64,000 nucleotides of DNA from Yoonia sp. G8-12 (GTDB lineage Bacteria > Pseudomonadota > Alphaproteobacteria > Rhodobacterales > Rhodobacteraceae), in the NCBI RefSeq assembly GCF_038443675.1, contig NZ_CP151762.1, positions 2,046,001-2,110,000 on the forward strand, given 5' to 3'. This document shows, piece after piece, positions 45,739-54,255 of the stretch. The stretch's first letter is position 1. Every line of letters begins with the position of its first letter. The position numbers and the translations under genes were made by a program. The notes beneath the pieces are model-generated. The model made no database searches and had not been told where the DNA came from. It saw only the letters and a list, made by a program, of their open reading frames with translations.

Positions 45739-46568
45739 AACGCGGCCATACTTCATTCATTGTCTTCCTTGTGATTCTCTTCGCCCCGGTGATTGCCCTG
45801 AATGTTGGCGGTTTCAACATCGGAAAAGTGCTAAGTGAACGTGCAACAGCGACGTCCAGCGCGAGCTTGATGCCTAATCTGATGCGAGACCAAGCAACAC
45901 CGGATCAATCCGCATGGCTGAACGCGCGGCCAGAGCTGCGCGGTATCTTTAACCCCGACGAACGCACGCCCGCACGCGTAATCACGATTGAAGAGATCGT
46001 CAGCACAGAGGACCTCTTTTTGGATGGCGAAGCCATTCCGCAAAATAGCCTGATCGCGCTATACGCAGCCGCCCGTGCGCCCGCGCGTCTTTCCGGTTAT
46101 TGCACCGAGGTCATAGCAACGGTGGGTCTGTCTTGTGATGTGATCCATGCAGAAACACATCAGAACGGCAAAGGCGATTGGGTGATGACCGGCCAGCTTG
46201 CGTTCGTACCGGCAGCGGACCTTGGTGATCCCGCGGTGGTGACGAACGGGCAGATCTTCAGCACCACGGCGTTGCTACCTTATCCGGGCGATTTGCGCCC
46301 GGAAAACGCGACAGCTTCGCGCGCCGGCATGCTGACGCAAGCCCAAGATGTCTGCGACACTCTGCGCAAGCAGTTTGGCAACTGCGTGCTAACCAACGTC
46401 ACCTTCGAGGTGAGCGAACTCTGGATCACCGATTTGGAGGTTCTTCCTGCCGGAACAAATCCAATGCGGGTCGAAGCAACGGCAGAATTCACTGTTTACG
46501 CTGATGAAATGACGACAGATCAAAACAGCTTTGCCGAACAAGTGGCAGCGGTAGTCAATCCGGGCTAG
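45735..46568 (+). CDS. Exported or membrane-anchored protein of unknown function
   Basis: A 277-residue protein with an N-terminal signal or anchor helix (about 7-25, FIVFLVILFAPVIALNVGG) and a 250-residue periplasmic domain holding four cysteines in two pairs (YCTEVIATVGLSCDV near 125; DVCDTLRKQFGNCVLTNV near 205), which could form disulfides. The start overlaps the preceding gene by four bases and a strong two-way terminator follows. No known family recognised. Confidence 0.75.
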   Translation: MKRGHTSFIVFLVILFAPVIALNVGGFNIGKVLSERATATSSASLMPNLMRDQATPDQSAWLNARPELRGIFNPDERTPARVITIEEIVSTEDLFLDGEAIPQNSLIALYAAARAPARLSGYCTEVIATVGLSCDVIHAETHQNGKGDWVMTGQLAFVPAADLGDPAVVTNGQIFSTTALLPYPGDLRPENATASRAGMLTQAQDVCDTLRKQFGNCVLTNVTFEVSELWITDLEVLPAGTNPMRVEATAEFTVYADEMTTDQNSFAEQVAAVVNPG

Positions 46569-46593
46569 GCACCTGAAGAACACTGCGACAAAC

Positions 46594-46624
46594 AAAAAAG
46601 GCGCCCGATTAGGGCGCCTTTTTT
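46594..46624. terminator. Bidirectional rho-independent terminator
   Basis: GGCGCCC (46600-46606) and GGGCGCC (46612-46618) form a perfect stem around GATTA, with six A upstream and six T downstream, so it works on both strands. It separates the exported-protein operon from the convergent trcR gene. Confidence 0.92.
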
Positions 46625-46641
46625 ATGCTATCAAGACAGGA

Positions 46642-47397
46642 TCAATCATCCTTGTCGTCATCATCCGGCAGGTTGAAGAAGCTGTCGGCATCTGAAACAT
46701 CGCGGTTGTCTTTTTTATCTTCGTCGTCTTCTTCGCGCGCATCAGACAGGCTGAAGGTCTCAAGACCGGCCATCGCACTTGGCATCTTCGGCTCGGCGGG
46801 CATGCCCAAGGATTGCTCAGTGCTGACCAGCTTGCGGCGCTCGTCATCTGTCATGGCCGCACCTTCTTTTGCTTTCTTGGCGTTGGCTTTTTGCACAGCG
46901 GCATCCAGCTCGGACTGTTTGCACAGCCCCAAAGCGACCGGATCAATCGGATCAATATTGTTGATATTCCAGTGCGTACGCTCACGGATCGCCTGAATGG
47001 TTGGCTTGGTTGTGCCCACCAGTTTTGAAATCTGACCATCTGTCAATTCAGGGTGGAATTTCACCAGCCAATAGATCGACGCAGGGCGATCCTGGCGCTT
47101 GGACAGCGGCGTGTACCGCGGACCACGGCGCTTTTCTTCGCCTGAGGCCGCCGCGTAAAACTTGAGCTTCAGTTTGTGCTTTGGATCCGCTTCGGCTTTG
47201 TCGAGCTCTTCCTGTGTCAACTGGTTGTTGGCAATCGGGTCAAACCCTTTGACACCGGTCGCTACATCACCATCGGCAATGCCTTGCACTTCCAGCTCGT
47301 GGAAACCGCAGAATTCGGCAATCTGCTTGAACGTCAGCGTTGTGTTGTCGCAAAGCCAGACAGCGGTTGCTTTGGCCATAATAGGTTTATCGGACAT
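46642..47397 (-). CDS. trcR: DUF1013 family RNA-polymerase-associated regulator (TrcR-like)
   Basis: A 251-residue cytoplasmic protein. Two helix-turn-helix-like segments are visible: TTLTFKQIAEFCGFHELEVQ near residue 20 and LTDGQISKLVGTTKPTIQAI near 118. A basic middle (KRRGPRYTPLSKRQDR) lies between, and the C-terminus is very acidic (EEDDEDKKDNRD ... LPDDDDKDD). The family is nearly confined to Alphaproteobacteria and, in Caulobacter, the member called TrcR tracks with RNA polymerase and affects the cell cycle. Confidence 0.88.
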   Translation of the reverse strand: MSDKPIMAKATAVWLCDNTTLTFKQIAEFCGFHELEVQGIADGDVATGVKGFDPIANNQLTQEELDKAEADPKHKLKLKFYAAASGEEKRRGPRYTPLSKRQDRPASIYWLVKFHPELTDGQISKLVGTTKPTIQAIRERTHWNINNIDPIDPVALGLCKQSELDAAVQKANAKKAKEGAAMTDDERRKLVSTEQSLGMPAEPKMPSAMAGLETFSLSDAREEDDEDKKDNRDVSDADSFFNLPDDDDKDD

Positions 47398-47533
47398 CTT
47401 TCATCTCCATCTTATCAGCAGACAAGCCTTTCCCGCGCCCTTGATATGGGCAGACTGTGGTAACAGCCGGGTTCGCATTGTCGGGGAACTTAGAAGCTAT
47501 ATAGTAAAGCTGATGAAACTTGGAAAGATCAAA

Positions 47534-48163
47534 ATGCAACGTCTGCTTGCCCTGCTTTGCCTGATGGCTGCCCCGCTCTCGGCCCAGGACCGCGGGGGTG
47601 ACTTTGACTACTACGTCATGTCGCTGTCGTGGTCAGCAAATTGGTGCGCGCTGGAAGGGGATGCGCGGGGTTCGCCGCAATGTGATGCATCGGCGGAATT
47701 CGGCTGGATTTTGCATGGGCTGTGGCCACAATACGAAACCGGCTACCCCGCGAATTGTCCGACTGGCGAAAGAGCCCCCAGCCACAGTGATACCGCTGCC
47801 ATGGCGGATATCATGGGAACGCCCGGGCTTGCATGGCACCAATGGCGTAAGCATGGGGTTTGTTCGGGGCTGTCTTCGGATGATTATTTCGCACTGTCGC
47901 GCGAAGCCTTTGGCCGCATCAATCGCCCCGAAGTTTTTCACGCTTTGACGCGCCAAGTCACACTGCCAGCGTCACTGATTGAAGAAGCTTTCCTGAAGGA
48001 GAATGCCCCGCTTGAGGCAGACCAGATCACCATCACCTGTAAATCTGGCTACATTCAAGAAGCACGGATTTGCCTGACGCGCGATCTGGAATTTCGCGAT
48101 TGTGGGCCTGATGTGATCCGCGATTGCACGATGACCAGCGCGCAATTTGATCCGATGCGCTGA
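47534..48163 (+). CDS. Ribonuclease T2 family protein, secreted
   Basis: The ATG at 47534 has GGAAAG seven bases upstream and begins a clean signal peptide (MQRLLALLCLMAAPLSA), giving 209 residues; the long upstream extension is antisense to trcR. Both catalytic segments are intact: WILHGLWPQY near residue 55 and WHQWRKHGVCSG near 100, with two histidines and the lysine needed for RNA transphosphorylation. Six or more cysteines suggest periplasmic disulfides. It probably salvages RNA in the periplasm or outside. Confidence 0.92.
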   Translation: MQRLLALLCLMAAPLSAQDRGGDFDYYVMSLSWSANWCALEGDARGSPQCDASAEFGWILHGLWPQYETGYPANCPTGERAPSHSDTAAMADIMGTPGLAWHQWRKHGVCSGLSSDDYFALSREAFGRINRPEVFHALTRQVTLPASLIEEAFLKENAPLEADQITITCKSGYIQEARICLTRDLEFRDCGPDVIRDCTMTSAQFDPMR

Positions 48164-48239
48164 GCTGAGCTGAAAAAGGAAAAGGCACTGCTAATGCAAT
48201 GCCTTAACAACCCGATCACATGATCCGGCTCTAGCCTGA

Positions 48240-48545
48240 TCAGCTATTGGTTGGTTCCGGCTCAGACGCAACCCGGCTGCCGTCTTTCAATATAATCTCG
48301 CCGCGGGCGTCCTGACACTTTGGTGTGCCGTCACGGTTCAAGCGCGGGGTCATGTACCCTTCAATTCCATCATCAATGTACCAGTGCTGGCACCCGTCGG
48401 GATCAATCCAAACATTCGCGACGCCGTCGCGCAAAAAGCCACCATCAAGGCCACCGTCGGTCACGCTATTGTCGTCACCCGAGCGCTCGCAAGCGACCAA
48501 TGTGCTTGCGATCAAAACAGCAACTGCGCCGCGCAAAATATTCAT
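48240..48545 (-). CDS. Small lipoprotein
   Basis: The ATG at 48545 gives 101 residues; a GTG four codons upstream is possible. The signal MNILRGAVAVLIASTLVAC ends in a lipobox with cysteine at about residue 19. The mature part is acidic and glycine-rich and contains DPDGCQHWYIDDGIEGYMTP, a stretch I associate with small Rhodobacterales lipoproteins. Function unknown. Confidence 0.7.
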   Translation of the reverse strand: MNILRGAVAVLIASTLVACERSGDDNSVTDGGLDGGFLRDGVANVWIDPDGCQHWYIDDGIEGYMTPRLNRDGTPKCQDARGEIILKDGSRVASEPEPTNS

Positions 48546-48653
48546 GTTCAAAACCACCCAAATTTTCGCGCGAATCGCGCCCTAGATACCAACGTTAGGC
48601 GTTTATAAGTTGAGATCCCATTCAGGTCTACCGACACAGGGCTATCCAAAAGA

Positions 48654-49430
48654 CTAGTCCGCCAGCAGCGCCATAGTCAGCGCACTTTCCGCATCGCAGA
48701 GCGGTTCAAAAACATCAAAATGGTGGCGCTCCGGTGCGACTATCCGCTCACATGTCCAAGTGTCGGACAAGGTGCGAGACTGCTCTAGAAACACCGGTCT
48801 TTCATTCGCACCGACCCAAACCGTCACAGGGATTTGCGGCTTCGGTAAATGAATCGGACTTTCGGTCAGCACTTCTGCGTCATCCAGTTTGAGATCGGCA
48901 TTCATGGATGTCCGCATCAACGGTGCAAGATCACCCAAGGGCGAAATCGGCACGACTTTTTCGACCTGGTCCTGCCAGCGGGCCCCAAAACGACGGGCCG
49001 TCATACGCGCAACCAACTGCCCTCCCGCCGAATGACCAACCAACCGAATGGGACCGGGCACACGGGCAGCGGCATAACCGATGGCTACAGCAATCTGATT
49101 GCCAATATCCGTGATGCGGACGGCAGGACAAAGATCATAGGACGGCATTGCGACCGCCCATCCTTGCGCCAGCGGCCCTGCTGCGAGATGTGACCAATCG
49201 GACTTACCCGACATTAGCCAATAGCCACCGTGGACAAACACGACCAGTCCTTTGGCAAGGCGCGGCGGGTGAAACAGGTCCAGTTTCTGGCGCGCGCTCT
49301 CACCGTAGGGCAGATCAAGTTCGCAAAGCGTTTTTTCCCGAAATCCGGCCGCAGCTTGCGCCCAGCGTTCCGGATAGGTTTCGCCGCCCGGAATATGGGC
49401 CGCGTTCGCATATGCCTCATCCAAATCCAT
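48654..49430 (-). CDS. Alpha/beta hydrolase, arylformamidase-like
   Basis: A protein of about 258 residues. The oxyanion motif VFVHGGYWLMSGKSDWSHL lies near residue 62, the nucleophile elbow is LVGHSAGGQLVAR near 132, and the catalytic histidine is in PERHHFDVFEPL near the C-terminus. The HGGYW motif is shared with kynurenine formamidase-like hydrolases. The start at 49430 is chosen for spacing to GGGGG; an ATG three bases earlier is possible. It is divergent from gabD. Confidence 0.8.
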   Translation of the reverse strand: MDLDEAYANAAHIPGGETYPERWAQAAAGFREKTLCELDLPYGESARQKLDLFHPPRLAKGLVVFVHGGYWLMSGKSDWSHLAAGPLAQGWAVAMPSYDLCPAVRITDIGNQIAVAIGYAAARVPGPIRLVGHSAGGQLVARMTARRFGARWQDQVEKVVPISPLGDLAPLMRTSMNADLKLDDAEVLTESPIHLPKPQIPVTVWVGANERPVFLEQSRTLSDTWTCERIVAPERHHFDVFEPLCDAESALTMALLAD

Positions 49431-49495
49431 CATATCCCCCTTTACGGCACCTGCCCGCATGGTTCAGATAACGCTGAAACCGATAGGAGGCCACC

Positions 49496-50974
49496 ATGCT
49501 TGACGAAACGACGAACCTGAAATCGATGTTGTCACGACCTGATCTGCTTTGCGAAGAGACGCTGGTGGCGGGTGAGTGGGTACAAGCGGGCGATGGTAAA
49601 ACCTTTGACGTTATAAATCCGGCACGCGGCGATGTGATTGCGAAGGTGCCTGATCTGTCGGCCACAGACGTGGAACGGGCGGTAGCTGCTGCAGATGCTG
49701 CGCGCAAGCCTTGGGCAGCGCGGGCCGCAAAAGAGCGGGCCAATGTGCTGCGCAAATGGTTCGATCTGATGATCAAGCACCAAGAGGACCTCGCCATCAT
49801 TATGACCGCCGAACAGGGCAAACCGCTGGCAGAGGCACGCGGCGAAATCGCCTATGGCGCGTCCTTTGTGGAATGGTTCGCAGAAGAGGCCAAACGCATC
49901 TACGGCGAAACGATCCCAGGACATATGGCAGACAAGCGAATTACAGTGATCAAGCAACCCATTGGCGTTGCTGCCGGGATCACCCCTTGGAACTTCCCCA
50001 ACGCGATGATCGCGCGCAAAGTGGCCCCTGCTTTGGCAGCGGGATGTGCGTTTGTGATCAAACCATCAGAACTCACGCCGCTGTCGGCACTCGCCATGGC
50101 GAAGCTGGCACAAGAGGCTGGCGTGCCTGACGGGTTGTTCTCGGTCATCACCTCTACCGACGCCCCTGCAATCGGCAAAGCGTTCTGCGAAATTCCTACG
50201 GTACGCAAACTGACCTTCACCGGATCGACACAAGTGGGTCGTATCCTTTTGGCACAAGCCGCCGATCAAGTGATGAAATGTTCGATGGAATTGGGTGGCA
50301 ACGCCCCGTTCATCGTCTTTGATGACGCCGATCTTGATGCGGCTGTCGAAGGTGCCATCGCCTGCAAGTTCCGCAACAACGGCCAAACCTGCGTCTGCGC
50401 GAACCGGATCTACGTGCAGGCCGGCGTCTATGAGGCCTTCGCCGCCAAATTCAAAACCGCGGTCGAAGCGCTGCGTGTCGGCGACGGTTTGACCGAGGGC
50501 ACGACATTGGGGCCGCTGATTGAACCCAAGGCTGTTACAAAGGTCCAAGACCACCTTGCCGATGCCTTGTCCAAAGGTGCGGAAATCCTGACTGGCGGTA
50601 AACCGCATGATCTGGGCGGACAGTTCTTTGAGCCGACGATCGTCACAAACGCGACCAAGGACATGCTGGTCAGCACCGATGAAACCTTCGGTCCCTTTGC
50701 GCCGCTCTTCAAATTCGAAGACGAGGATGATGTGATCGCGCTGGCCAACGACACGATCTTTGGCCTGGCGTCCTATTTCTACGCCAAGGACCTTAGCCGC
50801 GTGACCAAAGTGGCCGAAGCGCTGGAATACGGGATCGTGGGTGTGAATACAGGCATCATCTCGACCGAGGTGGCCCCTTTTGGTGGCGTGAAACAATCCG
50901 GCCTTGGCCGCGAAGGATCGCACCACGGAATCGAAGACTATCTCGAACTGAAGTACATCTGCACAAGTGTATGA
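49496..50974 (+). CDS. gabD: NAD(P)-dependent succinate-semialdehyde dehydrogenase
   Basis: A 492-residue aldehyde dehydrogenase. The cofactor region GITPWNFPNAMIARKVAPAL is near residue 160, the general base glutamate in MELGGNAPFIVFDDADLD near 265 and the nucleophile cysteine in FRNNGQTCVCANRIYV near 298. This pattern and the C-terminal GGVKQSGLGREGSHHGIEDY are those of GabD, which makes succinate from succinate semialdehyde. A perfect AGGAGG lies seven bases before the ATG. No gabT is adjacent. Confidence 0.92.
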   Translation: MLDETTNLKSMLSRPDLLCEETLVAGEWVQAGDGKTFDVINPARGDVIAKVPDLSATDVERAVAAADAARKPWAARAAKERANVLRKWFDLMIKHQEDLAIIMTAEQGKPLAEARGEIAYGASFVEWFAEEAKRIYGETIPGHMADKRITVIKQPIGVAAGITPWNFPNAMIARKVAPALAAGCAFVIKPSELTPLSALAMAKLAQEAGVPDGLFSVITSTDAPAIGKAFCEIPTVRKLTFTGSTQVGRILLAQAADQVMKCSMELGGNAPFIVFDDADLDAAVEGAIACKFRNNGQTCVCANRIYVQAGVYEAFAAKFKTAVEALRVGDGLTEGTTLGPLIEPKAVTKVQDHLADALSKGAEILTGGKPHDLGGQFFEPTIVTNATKDMLVSTDETFGPFAPLFKFEDEDDVIALANDTIFGLASYFYAKDLSRVTKVAEALEYGIVGVNTGIISTEVAPFGGVKQSGLGREGSHHGIEDYLELKYICTSV

Positions 50975-51015
50975 ATTGACTCGATCACGAAATTGATTAA
51001 CTTTGATGACATCGG

Positions 51016-51038
51016 CTCGGGCGGAAAATTCGCCCGAG
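51016..51038. terminator. Hairpin after gabD
   Basis: CTCGGGCG and CGCCCGAG form a perfect 8-base stem around GAAAATT, about 40 bases after the gabD stop. No T run follows, so intrinsic termination would be weak. Confidence 0.45.
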
Positions 51039-51188
51039 GTGCGCAAGAATAGCACACAAAGTCCGACCTGAACTGCAGGGTGTTGGCACAAGCCACAGAC
51101 CTTGTGCACACGTAAGTGTCCCGTCAGGGGGGATGATCCATAGGACATCGCACGTCTGCTTTCGAAAGAAAGTAAACGGAGTGATCCT

Positions 51189-51620
51189 ATGTGTAAGAAG
51201 ACTAAAAAACTCATGATTATCGCGGCTAACGCGCAAAAATGGCGCTGCTACTACTGCGATTATCCCATTTGGGATAAAGACCACGAGGAATTTGCCAAGA
51301 CTTATGCGCTGAAAGATGGCCCCTTGCGTCTTCTTCGCGCGACTGCCGAACATCTGATAGCGCGTTGCGATGGAGGAGCGGATACTCAAGACAATATTGT
51401 CGCGGCGTGTGACCACTGCAACAAGACACGACACAAAGCGAAAGTCCCACTTTCTCCTCTGGAATTCAGAGCGAAAGTGCGGAGAAGGCTTGCGAAAGGC
51501 AGATGGCACTCATTTCGCAACCCACAAATTACAGTAGCAAGAAAAAAATCACAACACACACCAAGGATTGACCATTCACCTGCGTCAAACCACCGTGATG
51601 CGCATGATAACAAGCGATGA
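51189..51620 (+). CDS. HNH endonuclease family protein
   Basis: A 143-residue protein with a zinc pair CYYC near residue 20, the HNH core AEHLIARCDGGADTQDNIVAA near 56-76 and a second pair CDHCNKTRH. The order matches HNH_5-type nucleases, which cut or nick DNA with a beta-beta-alpha metal fold. The C-terminal 50 residues are basic. GGAG precedes the ATG. It stands alone without methylase, terminase or toxin partner, and its end overlaps the sigma factor start by about 20 bases. Base composition seems somewhat lower in GC than its neighbours. Confidence 0.8.
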   Translation: MCKKTKKLMIIAANAQKWRCYYCDYPIWDKDHEEFAKTYALKDGPLRLLRATAEHLIARCDGGADTQDNIVAACDHCNKTRHKAKVPLSPLEFRAKVRRRLAKGRWHSFRNPQITVARKKSQHTPRIDHSPASNHRDAHDNKR

Positions 51621-52140
51621 AGACCTTGCCCAAGCAGCCGCCGCCGGAGACGGCGCGGCTTTCGCAAGCTTGCTTGATCGCCATTACGACCGCCTCTTTG
51701 CGTTTTGTTTTCGGCTGACGGGATCGCGCAGCGAGGCCGAGGACCTTACCCAAGATATCTGTGCGGGTTTGCCAGCAAAACTCGCCAGTTTTCAGCGCCG
51801 TGCGAAGGTGACAACATGGCTCTACCGCGTCGCCGTGAACGCGGCCCACGACCGACGACGCAGACGCGTCACCTATGCGAAAGCCACGCACGGCTGGGGT
51901 GATTGGGAAGTGAACCGGACGGCCGCAATCGAAGACACAAGCGACAAATTGGATTGGCTTACCACTGCAATGAATAAACTTTCCGACGACTTGCGCGACA
52001 CGCTCGCCCTTGTGCTTGACGATATGACACATGCGCAGGCGGCCGAGGTTCTGCAAGTCTCGGAAGGCACCGTCAGTTGGCGGATATCAGAAGCAAAGAA
52101 AGCCCTGCGCGCGCTAAAAGAACACGAGGACATGGTATGA
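51598..52140 (+). CDS. ECF-type RNA polymerase sigma factor
   Basis: About 180 residues with sigma region 2 (LLDRHYDRLFAFCFRLTG, then SEAEDLTQDICAGL) and region 4 (DDMTHAQAAEVLQVSEGTVS, WRISEAKKAL), the whole ECF layout. The start is uncertain: ATG 51598 or 51604 are favoured over a TTG at 51568 with poor spacing. It overlaps the HNH gene and its own stop overlaps the next start (ATGA). The next product is a membrane protein with an anti-sigma-like N-terminus, the probable partner. Confidence 0.9.
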   Translation: MRMITSDEDLAQAAAAGDGAAFASLLDRHYDRLFAFCFRLTGSRSEAEDLTQDICAGLPAKLASFQRRAKVTTWLYRVAVNAAHDRRRRRVTYAKATHGWGDWEVNRTAAIEDTSDKLDWLTTAMNKLSDDLRDTLALVLDDMTHAQAAEVLQVSEGTVSWRISEAKKALRALKEHEDMV

Positions 52141-54215
52141 CCGACGACCTGAATGACCTCAAAGCAATGATGGATGCAGCAACGCCGCGCCCTGATGCAG
52201 CACGGCGTGCCGAGAATATCGCGCTGGCACAGAAAAACTTTGCTGACCACCAAGGATCGCGTGAAGGCGCGCGTCCCACTTCTGCAACCGGGCCAAATGG
52301 CCTTTGGACAGGAGTGAAGACAATGCTGAACACCATGACCTCACCGGCTGGATTGACAACGACCACTGCGCTTGTGGCCTGCGGATTTCTGTTTCTGACG
52401 CCGCAGGGCCAAGACCTGCAACGCCACCCATCCACGCCACAGATTACTGTGACTGAGTTTGATAGCACGACAGCCCAGTTAGAGGCACCAGCAATGATTG
52501 AGGCGGCACCTGTCAATGAAGCGGACCTGCAGCGTGCTGCTCCCTTGGTCGCCATGACACAAGACAGCGATCTTGCAGAGCGCTCACGCATCGCCACCAA
52601 GGAGCTGCCACAGATTGCAGGTAGCGCGGTAGGTGCCCAAGCAGCAGAGGCCGAGATGATGGGCGACATCATGGAGCCTCAGACGACCACGCCTCAGGCA
52701 ACACAAACTCCGCGGGTGGCCCCGTCCATGGCCCAAGATCACGCCGCACCCGGCGTCACCGCCAATCGCCTTATCGCAACACCACCACGATCGGCAGATG
52801 ACAACGCAATAGCGCTCAGTCCAAACACCGAAAGCTTCGCCAACGCAGACGCGAACCCGCTCAAGATCACTGCTGAAGAGCCTGTCTCGACCTTCTCGAT
52901 TGATGTCGACACGGCAAGCTATGCGCTTGTCCGGTCATCCCTGATGCGCGGTGAATTCCCACCCCGAGACGCCGTACGCATCGAGGAAATGGTCAACTAC
53001 TTCCCCTACGCCTACCCCGCCCCCGACGCAGGCGAGGCCCCGTTCCGCCCGACAGTCACAACCTTCCAGACACCATGGAACGCCGATACGCAATTGGTGC
53101 ATATCGCCCTGCAAGGCCGGATGCCCGATATCGCCGCGCGTCCGCCGCTGAACCTTGTGTTTCTTATCGATACCTCGGGTTCGATGGACGACCCCGCGAA
53201 GCTGCCTTTGCTCAAGCAATCCTTCCGGTTGATGCTTGATCAGCTCCGCCCGCAAGATGAGGTTGCAATTGTTGAATATGCAGGCAGCACAGGCCTTGTG
53301 CTGGCCCCCACTGCCGCCGCCGAGCGCACGACAATTTTGCAAGCGATCCAATCTCTGGGCGCGGGTGGGTCGACGAATGGTCAAGGCGGGTTGGAGCAAG
53401 CCTATAGCGTGGCCGAAACTATGGCTGATCTGGGTGAGGTGAGCCGGATTATCCTCGCAACCGATGGCGATTTCAACGTAGGCCTCAGCAACCCCGATGC
53501 GTTGAAAGGCTTTGTCAGCGACAAGCAGGACACGGGCACCTACCTCAGCGTGCTGGGCTTTGGCCGCGGCAATCTGGATGACGCCACGATGCAGGCACTT
53601 GCCCAAAACGGGAACGGGACGGCGGCCTATATTGATACGCTGTCCGAGGCGCAAAAGGTGCTGGTGGACCAGCTTTCAGGCACGCTTTTCCCTATCGCGG
53701 GCAACGTGAAAGTGCAGGTCGAATTCAACCCCGCACAAATCGCCGAATACCGGTTGATCGGCTATGAAACGCGCGCGCTGCGGCGTGAAGATTTCAACAA
53801 CGATGCGGTGGATGCGGGTGAATTGGGGGCGGGCCATGCTGTGACCGCGATTTATGAGGTCACACCCGTCGGCAGCCCTGCGCAGTTGAGCGAGCCGCTG
53901 CGCTATGCGCCCAATACTGTGGCGCAAACGTCAGACGAACTTGGCTTTGTGAAACTACGCTACAAAGAACCGGGCGCGGATGTGAGCCAGTTGATCGAAT
54001 CGCCGATCATAGCGAACAGCGTGCCTGGGACAGAGGCGAATTTCGCTGCTGCGATCGCAGGGTTTGGGCAGCTTTTGCGCGACCCGGACTATCTGGGCGA
54101 CTGGGGTTACGCGGAGGCGATCGCACTTGCGGTGGCCAATCGCGGGGAAGATGCCTTTGGCTATCGCACGGAGGCTGTGCAATTGATGCGCTTGGCCGAG
54201 AGTCTGTCGCGGTAG
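52137..54215 (+). CDS. VWA domain membrane protein (YfbK-like) with anti-sigma-like N-terminus
   Basis: ATG 52137 overlaps the sigma stop and gives 692 residues. Domain order: a cytoplasmic segment of about 70 residues (DLNDLKAMMDAATPRPDAAR), one helix (TTTALVACGFLFL), a long low-complexity linker, an N-terminal VWA-associated domain (ISTFSIDVDTASYALV-like near 260), a VWA domain with MIDAS FLIDTSGSMDD near 345 and a C-terminal DUF3520-like domain. The position after an ECF sigma gene and the short cytosolic part suggest it holds the sigma factor at the membrane and responds to an envelope cue; this is inference. Confidence 0.85.
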   Translation: MTDDLNDLKAMMDAATPRPDAARRAENIALAQKNFADHQGSREGARPTSATGPNGLWTGVKTMLNTMTSPAGLTTTTALVACGFLFLTPQGQDLQRHPSTPQITVTEFDSTTAQLEAPAMIEAAPVNEADLQRAAPLVAMTQDSDLAERSRIATKELPQIAGSAVGAQAAEAEMMGDIMEPQTTTPQATQTPRVAPSMAQDHAAPGVTANRLIATPPRSADDNAIALSPNTESFANADANPLKITAEEPVSTFSIDVDTASYALVRSSLMRGEFPPRDAVRIEEMVNYFPYAYPAPDAGEAPFRPTVTTFQTPWNADTQLVHIALQGRMPDIAARPPLNLVFLIDTSGSMDDPAKLPLLKQSFRLMLDQLRPQDEVAIVEYAGSTGLVLAPTAAAERTTILQAIQSLGAGGSTNGQGGLEQAYSVAETMADLGEVSRIILATDGDFNVGLSNPDALKGFVSDKQDTGTYLSVLGFGRGNLDDATMQALAQNGNGTAAYIDTLSEAQKVLVDQLSGTLFPIAGNVKVQVEFNPAQIAEYRLIGYETRALRREDFNNDAVDAGELGAGHAVTAIYEVTPVGSPAQLSEPLRYAPNTVAQTSDELGFVKLRYKEPGADVSQLIESPIIANSVPGTEANFAAAIAGFGQLLRDPDYLGDWGYAEAIALAVANRGEDAFGYRTEAVQLMRLAESLSR

Positions 54216-54225
54216 GTTATAAAGC

Positions 54226-54251
54226 GTAAGGTGGATCTCGATCCACCCTAC
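54226..54251. repeat. Palindromic repeat after the VWA gene
   Basis: GTAAGGTGGATC-TC-GATCCACCCTAC, 12-base arms with one mismatch, belongs to the family at 17851 and 40106. It lies between convergent VWA and serine hydrolase genes. Confidence 0.8.
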
Positions 54252-54255
54252 ATGA

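Noticed and set aside
47162..47533. N-terminal extension of the RNase T2 frame
   Set aside because: It runs antisense to trcR; the ATG at 47534 has a good ribosome site and starts a signal peptide.
50066..51214. Minus-strand ORF of 382 codons opposite gabD
   Set aside because: It is fully antisense to a clear aldehyde dehydrogenase, has no family motif and no ribosome site; long shadow frames are normal in this GC-rich DNA.
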